Position numbers and translations under genes: made by a program. From Burkholderiales bacterium (GTDB taxonomy: Bacteria > Pseudomonadota > Gammaproteobacteria > Burkholderiales > SG8-41), in assembly GCA_030833315.1 (NCBI GenBank), contig JAURHM010000037.1, positions 1 to 33,833 on the forward strand: 33,833 bases of DNA, given 5' to 3'. Below the pieces are notes generated by a model that made no database searches, had not been told where the DNA came from, and saw only the letters and a list, made by a program, of their open reading frames with translations. Of this stretch, positions 1 through 8,304 are shown one piece after another (position 1 is the stretch's first letter; every line of letters starts with the position of its first letter).

Positions 1-359
1 AGCGTGCCGATGATGGCCAGGTTCTTGAAAAAATGATGAAACTGGTTGACGAACTGGGCTTCCGGGTAGGTCCAGAAGCTGTGGAAGTACAAGGTGGCCG
101 GAACCATGAAAATGATCAGCGCCAGCGCCGCCCAGCGCGCCTTCCAGCCGACCAGCAGCATTACGCCGCCTGCGAGCAGGATCACGATCGACGGCACCAA
201 CAGGATCTCCGGAATCGGTATCGCCTTGGAAGTCATCAGCTTGACTGTTTTGTCGAAGTTGAACAGCTTGTCAATGCCGGATTGCAGAAAAATGGCGGCA
301 ATCAGGATGCGGCCAAACAATACGCCCCAGGTTTGCGAAAGCTTGCACAGATTGTTCAT
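1..359 (-). CDS. DoxX-family membrane protein (partial, 3' end outside window)
   Basis: The reverse strand is open from an ATG at 357-359 to the window edge, giving 119 residues with no stop. The protein begins MNNLCKLSQTWGVLFGRILI and continues with the DoxX-like segment IFLQSGIDKLFNF. A hydrophobic Leu/Val/Gly-rich segment around residues 55-75 and another around 80-90 look like membrane helices. Known DoxX proteins are small four-helix inner-membrane proteins. Some are linked to quinone or redox stress functions, but most have no assigned reaction. It starts 42 nt after the exported amidohydrolase stop on the same strand, so the two are probably co-transcribed. The family call rests on the GRxLxAxxFLxSGxxKL-like N-terminus. 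The exact role is unknown. Confidence 0.8.
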   Translation of the reverse strand, partial: MNNLCKLSQTWGVLFGRILIAAIFLQSGIDKLFNFDKTVKLMTSKAIPIPEILLVPSIVILLAGGVMLLVGWKARWAALALIIFMVPATLYFHSFWTYPEAQFVNQFHHFFKNLAIIGT

Positions 360-401
360 GTTGATTCACCTTTGTGGCATGGATGTTGGGTTGAAACGGA
401 T

Positions 402-2063
402 TCAGAACTTGTCCTGATACACCACGCGTCCGCCGACCATGGTCATCAGTGGCTTGATGTCCTTGATCTGGTCAGCCTGCACCGTGAAGTAATCACGGTC
501 CAGCACCAGCAGGTCGGCGTATTTGCCGGGCGCCAGCGATCCCAGATTGCCTTCCTGGAACAGGATCAAGGCATTGTTACGGGTGTGAGCGATCAGCGCC
601 TCTTCACGTGTGATCGACTGGCGATTGACGTGGTGACCGCCGATCATTTTTCCGGTGACGGCAAAGGAAAGCGTGTAGAACGGATTCGATGTCGTCACCG
701 CCGTTGCGTCCGAACCCAGGCCCCAGACGATACCGCTGTCCTGTACGCGCCGGAATGGCGGCATGTCCCAAGCCTTTTCGCCGTGGATGCGGTGCATCAG
801 CACGCCCTGAATCAGCGGGCGGCTGTGGATCTGAGCGCTCATGCCGAGCTTTTTCATGCGCGCCAGTTGCGTTTCGGTGATCTGGTCAAGATGAGAGAAC
901 GACCAGCGCAGCCCGCGGATGGGGGTTTCTTTATTCATCGCTTCGTATTGGTCGAGGAAGGCGTCAATCACGTTGACCATTTCGACATGCGAGTTGAGGT
1001 AGATACCTTTTTCCGCCAGTGCACGAACGATGCGCATCATCTGTGCGAGATCCTCCGGCTTGGTGTTACCGCCGGGAGCCAGCAGTTGCGTCGTCACCGG
1101 GCTGAATACCGTTTCGCCCCAGCCGATGTGGTTGAAGTAATCATTGCCTTGGAAAGGCTTTAGTGACGGGATTTCCTTCATCACCGCATCGACCTCGGGT
1201 ACGGTGCGGGGCTGGCGGATCGTCGTCCAGAACACGCGGACGTTCAGTTCGTCCTTGTCAGCCAAATAATGGTAGGGCTCGTAGTGTTTTGCACTCATGC
1301 CGCGTCCGCCGGCGTCTCCCCAGGCGGTGATGCCGAGGCTGTTGAGATAGGTCGCCAACTTGCGGGTGTTTTCCAGCCAGGCATCGCGATCCCGGTGCGG
1401 CACCTTGGCGGCGACAAAGGCCACGCCACCGGCACCGCGAACCACGCCGGTGATTTTTCCGGCGGCATCCTTTTCGATGGTGCCGCGAGGCGGGTTAGGG
1501 GTACTGTCGTCAATTTTCGCCATCTTCAGCGCGGTGCTGTTCAGATAGCTGTGACGGTAGATGGACTGCAGTACGACCGGATTGTTCGGCGCCATGGCAT
1601 CGAGTTCCGCCAGGGGAAAACCGCGCACTTCATCGGTGAACTGTTCCTCCGACCAGCCGCCAAGCACGACGACCCATTCCCCCGGTTTTTTGGTGGCGAG
1701 TCGCTCGGCGAGCATTTTGACGGCCTGGGCGCGGGTGGTGACGCCGTCGAAGCGCAGTTCGTCGTGCTCTGCCGCACGGATCCAGTGCGAGTGGTTATCG
1801 ATCAGGCCCGGGATGACGGTGCGGCCCTTGAGGTCGATGACTTTAGTCGATGCTCCGGCGTGTTTGCGCACGGCGTCGTTGCTGCCGGTGGCGATCACGC
1901 GGCGATCCTTGATCGCCAGTGCCTGCGCCATCGTGAAACGGTCATCGACGGTGGCGATCTTGCCGTTGATCAGGATGGTGTCAGCCGTACCGGCGCCTTG
2001 TGCGGCTGCGGACAGTGACAGCAATGCCAATACCAGCAGGCCAGCCGCTTGAAGCTGTTTCAT
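402..2063 (-). CDS. Exported amidohydrolase, YtcJ-like (amidohydrolase 3 family)
   Basis: This 553-residue protein begins with a typical Sec signal peptide (hydrophobic residues about 7-20, then an Ala-rich cleavage region). The mature protein has the amidohydrolase beta-sandwich start (DTILINGKIATVDD), then VIPGLIDNHSHW with the HxH metal-binding pair. It ends with the metal-dependent hydrolase closing motif LGSLAPGKYADLLVLDRDY. YtcJ-type enzymes are usually about 530-560 residues and hydrolyse amide or related bonds of small molecules; the substrate cannot be told from sequence. The ATG is preceded by a GGGGGAG Shine-Dalgarno sequence, which supports this start. A DoxX-type gene follows 42 nt downstream. 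The signal peptide suggests periplasmic action, which is less common in this family. Confidence 0.88.
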   Translation of the reverse strand: MKQLQAAGLLVLALLSLSAAAQGAGTADTILINGKIATVDDRFTMAQALAIKDRRVIATGSNDAVRKHAGASTKVIDLKGRTVIPGLIDNHSHWIRAAEHDELRFDGVTTRAQAVKMLAERLATKKPGEWVVVLGGWSEEQFTDEVRGFPLAELDAMAPNNPVVLQSIYRHSYLNSTALKMAKIDDSTPNPPRGTIEKDAAGKITGVVRGAGGVAFVAAKVPHRDRDAWLENTRKLATYLNSLGITAWGDAGGRGMSAKHYEPYHYLADKDELNVRVFWTTIRQPRTVPEVDAVMKEIPSLKPFQGNDYFNHIGWGETVFSPVTTQLLAPGGNTKPEDLAQMMRIVRALAEKGIYLNSHVEMVNVIDAFLDQYEAMNKETPIRGLRWSFSHLDQITETQLARMKKLGMSAQIHSRPLIQGVLMHRIHGEKAWDMPPFRRVQDSGIVWGLGSDATAVTTSNPFYTLSFAVTGKMIGGHHVNRQSITREEALIAHTRNNALILFQEGNLGSLAPGKYADLLVLDRDYFTVQADQIKDIKPLMTMVGGRVVYQDKF

Positions 2064-2480
2064 GAACTCCCCCTATATGGAACATCCAATGCACGGTTGC
2101 TGAGATGCTGCAGGCCCGTGTATGCCGGACCGTTTTTTGTGCGGCTACATTAAATCAATGTGCAGGCGCTTGCAACGAGCGCATTTGCGCTTGTCGGTAG
2201 GGTGGTCTTTCCGGCATGTGCCATTGGCATTTCGGGATTATTGCATTGCAATATCCGTGTGCATCAGGGGAAGGCAAGTAAGGTATGGCCTGTCACGCAA
2301 GACAAACACGAAGCGGACTCCTGATTTCTTCCGGGTAATCCGCTTTGAATGCAGGAAACCAGCAAATACTCTTCCGTAACGGATTCCAGAGCCTGGATCG
2401 AATGCCCCTGATTTGCCGGAATTGCATATGATACCCACCGACGTTACTGCACGGCCCGTTTAATTTTGAAAGCACTCGAA
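2064..2480. other. Intergenic region between divergent genes
   Basis: This 417-nt stretch separates the divergent amidohydrolase and bicupin genes and should hold promoters for both. It is more AT-rich than its surroundings towards the right end. A plus-strand TTGAAT (2345-2350) followed 16 nt later by TACTCT is only a weak sigma70-like match. Short open frames here have no recognisable family, signal peptide or good ribosome binding site, so I do not call a gene. Confidence 0.5.
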
Positions 2481-3635
2481 ATGTCTACCCTGAAACCCAT
2501 CCGGCGCCTCGTCGCCGGCAACAATTCCGCGAACCGATCCATCGTGCTGATTGATGGCGCGGCACCCCGTTCACATCCATCTTCAATGTCTGCCGGCCGC
2601 GGACATACTGATCTGTGGGTCTGGAACGATTCGCCAATCACACTGGGCGACAGCAGCGATGAAAGTTTGCTCAATTACCGGTTTCCGGGGGAGCCTCGTG
2701 GCGGGCACCTGCGTGTCGTGCAAAGCGTGGGGCGACCGTCGGATTACGATCCGGCCAGCGATCCGGAAGTGATACCCCACCACCCGCCGAAGCAGCGTCC
2801 CGGCACCACCGGCACCTGGGACCGCGGCGGCAACAGCCTTTACACCTCATCGATGCACAAAACGCAGTCAGTGGACTACGGAATGATGTTGAATGGCAAT
2901 CGTGAACTGCGGTTGGACGAGGGCACGGTATTGATGCATCCCGGAGATATCGTGATACAGGTCGGAGCCTGGCATGAATGGGCATATCCGACGGACGCGC
3001 AAATGGCTTTCGACATGATTGGCGCAGAGTTTCCCGGGGGTAATGGCAACGCAATCGGTAATGACAAGCCCCTGGCTCCTGCAGCACCTGTCGCAGGAAT
3101 CAAGCTTAACAGGCGTATCGTCACCATCGACCGTCCCCAAGACGGCAAAAGCGTTATTGTCAGCGATGGTCCATCACCCGATGTATTGCTTGATCCGGCG
3201 CGCCCGGGATTCGCATCGCAGCGCATGTGGGTTACCGAAGGCTGTCCGGCAAAAATCGTTTATGAAACCCTGCATTTGCCACGAAACATGGAACCCAAAA
3301 ATGGCGGCACGAGCTTTCGCGTCGATATCCTGCCGCCGGATCAGAGCTGGGAAGGCACAGTGACGGCGGAAGACGTGCGCCGACACTTCGCAGCCATGGG
3401 CTCCCCGCAGGCCTCAGCATGGCACGACGGCGCTAAACATCCTTATCTGCAGTACACCGCAACCTTTGATTACTGCGTGGTACTTGAAGGGGAACTGGTG
3501 CTTCTGCTTGATGAAGAGGAAGTTACATTTAGGGCTGGCGAGGTGGCGCTGCTGAAAGGCGTGCGTCACGCGTGGAGCAACCGCAGTCAGGCGCGCGCCG
3601 TGATTGCAATCAGTTCACACGAGGGACGCCGCTAA
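2481..3635 (+). CDS. Bicupin-domain protein
   Basis: The protein is about 384 residues with two cupin barrels. The first lies around residues 120-175, with HKTQSVDYG, a Gly-rich turn and a PGDIVIQVGAWHEW strand pair. The second lies near 325-380, with CVVLEGELVLLLDEEEV and then ALLKGVRHAWSNRS. The arrangement resembles dioxygenase-like or sugar-binding bicupins that bind a metal through His/Glu residues, but the substrate is not evident. I chose the ATG at 2481; a TTG five codons upstream is in frame but has poorer context. The next gene, a Bug receptor, starts 30 nt downstream. By inference the cupin may act on the ligand imported or sensed by that receptor. Confidence 0.8.
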   Translation: MSTLKPIRRLVAGNNSANRSIVLIDGAAPRSHPSSMSAGRGHTDLWVWNDSPITLGDSSDESLLNYRFPGEPRGGHLRVVQSVGRPSDYDPASDPEVIPHHPPKQRPGTTGTWDRGGNSLYTSSMHKTQSVDYGMMLNGNRELRLDEGTVLMHPGDIVIQVGAWHEWAYPTDAQMAFDMIGAEFPGGNGNAIGNDKPLAPAAPVAGIKLNRRIVTIDRPQDGKSVIVSDGPSPDVLLDPARPGFASQRMWVTEGCPAKIVYETLHLPRNMEPKNGGTSFRVDILPPDQSWEGTVTAEDVRRHFAAMGSPQASAWHDGAKHPYLQYTATFDYCVVLEGELVLLLDEEEVTFRAGEVALLKGVRHAWSNRSQARAVIAISSHEGRR

Positions 3636-3665
3636 AGCGTGCGACCTTACTGTCATGAGGCCAAG

Positions 3666-4643
3666 ATGATCTATCAAACCACCTGCCTGTATCTGCTGGC
3701 TGCAACATTGGGAGCCTTGCCGATGGCGTCCGCGCTGGGCCAGTCATTCCCGAACAAGCCGATGCGGCTAATCCTGCCCTACCCGCCAGGGGGAGGCAGC
3801 GACACCATCGCTCGTCCCTTTGCACGCAAGATGGCGGAGAACACCGGACAACAGGTTGTCATCGACAACCGCGGTGGCGCCGGCGGCAACATCGGCATGG
3901 AAACTGCTGCACGTGCTGCGCCGGACGGTTATACCTTTGTCATGGGACTGACCGCGCAACTGGCGGTAAATCCCGGCCTTTACCAGAAGCTTCCCTACGA
4001 CCCGATTCGGGATTTCGAGCCGGTCACATTGCTCGCCAACGGAGCGTATCTGCTGGTAGCCCACCCATCGCTGCCGGCTGGCACCATGAAAGATGTCATT
4101 GCGATCAGCAAAAAGCGTCCCAATGAAATCTTATACGCCTCATCCGGAAATGGATCAGGCGCACATCTGGCCACCGAGTTGCTCAATACCATCACCGGCA
4201 TCAAGCTGAAACATGTGCCCTACAAGGGCGGCGGCCCGGCGCTGGTGGATACGCTTTCCGGCCAAACTCAACTGCTGTTTGCAACGCCTATCGCATCCGC
4301 CGGATATGTCGAAGCCGGACGGCTGCGCGCGATTGCTGTCAGCACCACCAAACGGATCAGCAGCATGCCGAACGTACCGACGGTCGCCGAATCAGGCGTG
4401 CCGGGCTACGACTCCGGCGTCTGGTACGGCATGCTCGCGCCCAAAGGGACACCACGTGAAATCGTTACCCGATTGAACGAGGAATTCCGGAAGGTGCTCA
4501 ACGACCCCGGTATCCGCAACTTCCTGACCAAGTCCGGCGTGGACCCGGAAGGCAGTACCCCGGACGAACTCGGAAAATACATGCGCAGCGAAATTGCCAA
4601 GTGGACGAAGGTCATCAAGACCGCAAACATCACATTGGATTGA
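3666..4643 (+). CDS. Bug/TctC-family periplasmic substrate-binding protein
   Basis: This 325-residue protein has a signal peptide ending near ALGQS, then the family's hallmark strand RLILPYPPGGGSDTIAR. The ligand-loop segment VIDNRGGAGGNIG and the PDGYT motif follow, and later HVPYKGGGPALVD. These are diagnostic of Bug receptors (tripartite tricarboxylate transporter solute-binding superfamily), which bind carboxylates or small aromatic and amide ligands in the periplasm. No TctA or TctB gene is adjacent, so it is an orphan receptor of the kind abundant in Burkholderiales. An ATG at 3666 is preceded by ATGAGG at 3655-3660 and is preferred over the in-frame GTG at 3639. It probably belongs to an operon with the upstream bicupin gene. 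Confidence 0.93.
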   Translation: MIYQTTCLYLLAATLGALPMASALGQSFPNKPMRLILPYPPGGGSDTIARPFARKMAENTGQQVVIDNRGGAGGNIGMETAARAAPDGYTFVMGLTAQLAVNPGLYQKLPYDPIRDFEPVTLLANGAYLLVAHPSLPAGTMKDVIAISKKRPNEILYASSGNGSGAHLATELLNTITGIKLKHVPYKGGGPALVDTLSGQTQLLFATPIASAGYVEAGRLRAIAVSTTKRISSMPNVPTVAESGVPGYDSGVWYGMLAPKGTPREIVTRLNEEFRKVLNDPGIRNFLTKSGVDPEGSTPDELGKYMRSEIAKWTKVIKTANITLD

Positions 4644-4699
4644 ATGCTGCCCATAAGGTCGGCAATCACCCGCACTCAACAATTCCTGAATCTCTCCCC

Positions 4700-5128
4700 A
4701 TGACCAAAACCTTCGCCCAGCGCATTGCCGCCATGAACGCCATGTACAAACTGCCTGCCCGGGAGAATCCGGCACTGCCGGAGGATGTGGTCGGCCGTCT
4801 GACCAAGTTCAAGGCGACCCTGATGGATGAAGTGCATGAAATCGACGAAATCGTCGCCGCAGCGCAAAAAGGGGCGCCTTCTTCGGACATCCTGGTGGCG
4901 ATGGCTGACTTGCTGGGTGATGTCATCGTTTACTGCCGCTCGGAGGCGCTGAAATACGGCCTGCCGCTGGAAGACGTTCTCGACATCATCATGGACAGCA
5001 ACGAAAGCAAACTCGGCGCCGACGGCAAGCCGATTTACGACGCCAACGGCAAGTTTCTGAAAGGCCCGAATTACTGGAGGCCCGAACCGAAGATCAAGGT
5101 GCTGCTCGAAAAAGCCGCGTCAAACTGA
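4700..5128 (+). CDS. MazG-like nucleotide pyrophosphohydrolase
   Basis: A 142-residue all-helical protein. Its acidic motifs LMDEVHEIDEI (residues about 35-45) and MADLLGDVIVY (about 69-79) resemble the metal-binding ExxE...ExxD pattern of the all-alpha NTP pyrophosphatases (MazG, HisE, dUTPase-like). Such enzymes hydrolyse nucleoside triphosphates to monophosphate and pyrophosphate, either in housecleaning or in histidine synthesis. No histidine genes are near, so a housecleaning role is more likely by inference. The second acidic motif is not a canonical ExxD, so the fold call is firmer than the activity. The ATG at 4700 is preferred because the open frame further upstream overlaps the Bug gene and has no homologous look. 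Confidence 0.7.
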   Translation: MTKTFAQRIAAMNAMYKLPARENPALPEDVVGRLTKFKATLMDEVHEIDEIVAAAQKGAPSSDILVAMADLLGDVIVYCRSEALKYGLPLEDVLDIIMDSNESKLGADGKPIYDANGKFLKGPNYWRPEPKIKVLLEKAASN

Positions 5129-5162
5129 AGCTTCTCGCCCATTCATTCCTCAGGACAAAACC

Positions 5163-5669
5163 ATGCCCCTCACCATGTATGCCGCCAGCACGCCGCGATT
5201 CGTGCAAATGCTCAACAATCTCTCCGCGCTGCTTGACAAGGCGCAGGCGCACATCGACGCACGCAAGCTCGATCCCGCGGCGCTGACCACGGCGCGGCTG
5301 TTTCCCGACATGTTTCACCTTGCACGTCAGGTGCAGGTGGCCTGCGACATTTCCAAGGGCGCAGTGGCGCGTCTGGGCGGCGTCGAGGTGCCGAAGCACG
5401 AAGACACCGAACAGACCATTGCCGAACTGAAGGCGCGTATCGCCAAAACCGTGACCTTCATTGAAAGTGTGCCGCAGGCGCCCATCGATGCCAGCGCCGA
5501 CCGCGACATCACGCTGAAACTTGGCAAGCAGGATTACACCTTCAAGGGTATGGACTATCTGCTCAATTTCGCGCAGCCGAATTTCTATTTTCACGTCACT
5601 ACCGCGTACAACATACTGCGCCATAACGGTGTTGAGCTGATCAAGAAAGATTACGTCGGTCCGTTCTGA
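5163..5669 (+). CDS. DUF1993-family protein
   Basis: A 168-residue soluble protein without a signal peptide. It begins MPLTMYAASTPRFVQMLNNL and ends with NFYFHVTTAYNILRHNGVEL followed by KKDYVGPF. The ending is the conserved C-terminus of DUF1993 proteins, as are the internal DMFHLARQVQVACD and FKGMDYLLNFAQPNFYFH segments. The fold resembles DinB-like four-helix bundles with conserved His residues. The function is unknown. The stop codon overlaps the ATG of the carboxypeptidase gene by 1 nt (TGATG), implying translational coupling. The MazG-like gene ends 34 nt upstream. Confidence 0.88.
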   Translation: MPLTMYAASTPRFVQMLNNLSALLDKAQAHIDARKLDPAALTTARLFPDMFHLARQVQVACDISKGAVARLGGVEVPKHEDTEQTIAELKARIAKTVTFIESVPQAPIDASADRDITLKLGKQDYTFKGMDYLLNFAQPNFYFHVTTAYNILRHNGVELIKKDYVGPF

Positions 5670-7168
5670 TGGCAAATCCCGAGCTGACGCCGGCGTATGG
5701 CGAACTGACCCGCATCTATACGCGGCTCTACCGCTACTTCCATCTGTCTTCCATCGTCGGCTGGGACCGCAACGCGATGATGCCGCCCAAGGGCAATGCG
5801 GCGCGAGCAGCGGCGGAGGGTGAGCTGGCTGCGCTGATTCACCGCACGCGCACCGATCCGCAGCTCAAGGGCTGGATTGATGTCGCGGAACACGAGCCGC
5901 TGGATGCTGTGGCCCGCGCCAACCTGCGTGAAATCCGTCGCGACTGGCGCGATGCCAATGCGCTGCCGGAATCGCTGGTCGAAGCCAAGACCCTGGCCGG
6001 CGCGCAATGCGAACACGCCTGGCGCAGTCAGCGCCCGGCCAATGACTGGAAAGGCTTTCTCGCCAATTTCCGCGAGGTTGTCAAACTCGCGCGCCAGGAA
6101 GCGCAGCTGCTCGCTGAAGACACGGGGCTGTCGCGCTACGACGCGCTGATGGACCGTTTCGAGCCGGGCGTGCGTGCCGCGGACATCGACTGCATTTTTG
6201 GCGACGTCAAAACCTGGTTGCCCGATCTGATCAACCGCGTTCAGGCAAAGCAGGATACGGAAACGGTGATTGCGCCGGCGGGTCCGTTTCCGGTGGCGGC
6301 CCAACGTGCGCTGAATATGGAAGTAATGACGCTGCTCGGATTTGATTTTGCCGGTGGCCGACTCGATGAAAGTACGCACCCCTTCAGCGGGGGCGTGCCC
6401 GAAGATGTGCGCCTGACCACTCGTTACAGTGAAAACGATTTTTCACGCAGCCTGCTCGGCACCATCCACGAGACCGGGCATGCGCGTTACGAGCAGAACC
6501 TGCCGCGCGAATGGCTCGGCCAGCCGGTGGCGACGGCGCGCTCCTACGGCGTGCATGAAAGCCAGAGCCTGTCCTTTGAAATGCAGCTCGCGCGCAGTCG
6601 CGCCTTTGCCGGCGTACTGGCGCCGCTGCTGGTCAAACACTTCGGTGATCAGCCGGCCTTCGATCCGGACAATCTCTACCGTTTGTGGACGCGCGTGAAG
6701 CGTGGACTCATCCGTGTTGATGCCGATGAAGTGACTTATCCGGCGCATGTGATCCTGCGCTATGAAATCGAACGTGGGCTGGTCGAGGGCGACATCGAGC
6801 CCGATGACATTCCGGCGTTGTGGGATGAAAAAATGCAGCAGCTGCTCAACCTCGACACCCGAGGCAATTACAAAGACGGCTGCCTGCAGGACGTGCACTG
6901 GACAGAAGGGGCGTTCGGTTATTTCCCCAGTTACACGCTGGGTGCGATGTATGCCGCGCAGTGGTTCGCGGCGATCCGCCGCAAGACGCCGGATCTCGAT
7001 GCGTGCATTGCGCGGGGGGATCTGAAACCGGTATTCGGCTGGATGGGCAAAAACATCTGGTCACAGGCCAGCCTGTGGCCGACGCCGGAACTGGTGCAGC
7101 GGGCTAGCGGTGAAGCGCTCAATCCGCAGCACTTCCGCCGCCACCTCGAGCAGCGCTATATAAAATAA
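5669..7168 (+). CDS. Carboxypeptidase Taq-type, M32 metallopeptidase
   Basis: A 499-residue cytosolic enzyme of the usual M32 length. It shows the family signatures in order: DESTHPFSGG (about 233-242), the DVRLTTRY segment, the zinc-binding HETGH (267-271) and GVHESQS, which supplies the Glu zinc ligand. These proteins are Zn- or Co-dependent carboxypeptidases that remove C-terminal residues from peptides, with broad specificity except proline. The start overlaps the preceding stop by 1 nt, and it is the last gene of the plus-strand run that begins at 2481. A small AT-rich inverted repeat (AATAACT/AGTTATT, 7164-7190) sits between its end and the convergent DUF2721 gene but is a weak terminator candidate. 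Confidence 0.96.
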   Translation: MANPELTPAYGELTRIYTRLYRYFHLSSIVGWDRNAMMPPKGNAARAAAEGELAALIHRTRTDPQLKGWIDVAEHEPLDAVARANLREIRRDWRDANALPESLVEAKTLAGAQCEHAWRSQRPANDWKGFLANFREVVKLARQEAQLLAEDTGLSRYDALMDRFEPGVRAADIDCIFGDVKTWLPDLINRVQAKQDTETVIAPAGPFPVAAQRALNMEVMTLLGFDFAGGRLDESTHPFSGGVPEDVRLTTRYSENDFSRSLLGTIHETGHARYEQNLPREWLGQPVATARSYGVHESQSLSFEMQLARSRAFAGVLAPLLVKHFGDQPAFDPDNLYRLWTRVKRGLIRVDADEVTYPAHVILRYEIERGLVEGDIEPDDIPALWDEKMQQLLNLDTRGNYKDGCLQDVHWTEGAFGYFPSYTLGAMYAAQWFAAIRRKTPDLDACIARGDLKPVFGWMGKNIWSQASLWPTPELVQRASGEALNPQHFRRHLEQRYIK

Positions 7169-7185
7169 CTCAATAAATCATATAG

Positions 7186-7656
7186 TTATTGATTCTCCCT
7201 GGAGCGCTCCAAAGGCAACCGCTTCCCGGTCGACTGTTTGGAAAAGCGCAGCGTGTGAGTGGCGAGCAGCGTTTCTGCAAGAAAACAGATCAACGCGCAG
7301 GCGAAACAGATGATGCCGCCGAGAAAACTCCAGCGCACAAAACTGTCGGTCACCGAATTCGTTGTGACATCGAGGAACAGCCCGGCAACAGTGATGCCGA
7401 TGAACAGCGCGCAGAACACCAGAAAGCCGATCGACCAGTTGACCACATTGCCGCGCAGGCCGAGCCGGCGCAGTTCCCAGTAGGCGGCGTCTTCATTCTT
7501 GATGCGCTGGCTGTCGAGCCGCTCCTCGATCCAGCGCGCGCGGTCGATGATCCGCGACAGCCTTGTGGCCAGGGCGCCGATCATTGCGGCGACCGCAGTC
7601 AGCATGAACACGGGGGCGACGGCGGCCTGTATGCCTTGAACGATGGTGGTATTCAT
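7186..7656 (-). CDS. DUF2721-family membrane protein
   Basis: From the ATG at 7654-7656 the product is 156 residues. It has an N-terminal membrane segment (about residues 9-30, containing PVFMLTAVAAMIGALATRLS), a charged cytoplasmic stretch (RIIDRARWIEERL), and two further hydrophobic segments around 70-90 and 100-125. This pattern and the RLSRIIDRAR motif fit DUF2721, a small bacterial inner-membrane family of unknown function. The longer open frame upstream starts in a region without a Shine-Dalgarno sequence. An AGAGGGA sequence about 10 nt before the chosen ATG supports it. Confidence 0.85.
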   Translation of the reverse strand: MNTTIVQGIQAAVAPVFMLTAVAAMIGALATRLSRIIDRARWIEERLDSQRIKNEDAAYWELRRLGLRGNVVNWSIGFLVFCALFIGITVAGLFLDVTTNSVTDSFVRWSFLGGIICFACALICFLAETLLATHTLRFSKQSTGKRLPLERSRENQ

Positions 7657-7776
7657 GGGCAAAAGTTCCCTCTGATGGGTTGAACTACGGGATGGAAGAG
7701 TGCACCGGGTTTGACATGTGGATTTTTCCATGGAACCTGCAAACAGACGCTGGCCACATCCACCGCCTGAACCCGG

Positions 7777-8121
7777 CTAGCGCGACCGCGCGGTTTTCAC
7801 GAAATCCAGCGATGCCCGGAACAGCTCGATGTCTTTCACATAATCCGCGGTATCGGTGCGGGTGATCTGGATCCATTCGCGCGTCGCCGCAATGCCGCCG
7901 GGCTGGAAGGCGCTGACATGGTCACGCGAGAAATGCAGTTCCGTCGCGGTGGCTGCCGGCAGGCGCAGGCCTACACCGTTGCCGCTGATGCAGGCGAACA
8001 TCCTGTCGTTGACGAAGTAGGCATCAAGACCGTTGATCGTGCGCGCGCTGACACCGGGGAGCTTGAGCAGCAGGGCATCCAGCTGCGCCTTGGTGGCGGA
8101 TTTCGGGGGTTCAGTGCTCAA
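7777..8121 (-). CDS. Small TfoX_N-like protein
   Basis: A 114-residue protein with a probable TTG start, because no ATG occurs early in the frame. The core runs NDRMFACISGNGVGLRLP, then HFSRDHVSAFQPGG and ATREWIQITR. This resembles the TfoX N-terminal or YjbR/MmcQ type of small alpha-beta domain, in which a 'FA-x-I' strand is followed by a short basic/aromatic stretch. I cannot distinguish these from sequence alone. No catalytic residues are evident. The gene lies 120 nt upstream of DUF2721 on the same strand and has a weak ribosome binding site. Confidence 0.55.
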   Translation of the reverse strand: MSTEPPKSATKAQLDALLLKLPGVSARTINGLDAYFVNDRMFACISGNGVGLRLPAATATELHFSRDHVSAFQPGGIAATREWIQITRTDTADYVKDIELFRASLDFVKTARSR

Positions 8122-8304
8122 GAGGGCTCGCTGTCGACAGGTTGAACGGGATGAGGGATTTTATACACCAAGTTCGCGCCGGTCGCCGCATTTGTCGTGC
8201 AGCGTTTTGTCCGGTGTGCGGACTGCAAGGGGGGTGCGCGCAGGGGCATGGCTTACAATGACGGCTATTCAACGCGAATTCTTTCCCTGAATTTTCCATA
8301 GCAA

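Noticed and set aside
7164-7190. AATAACT/AGTTATT inverted repeat as a terminator
   Set aside because: The stem is AT-only with a 13-nt loop and no clear T run, so it is too weak to call.
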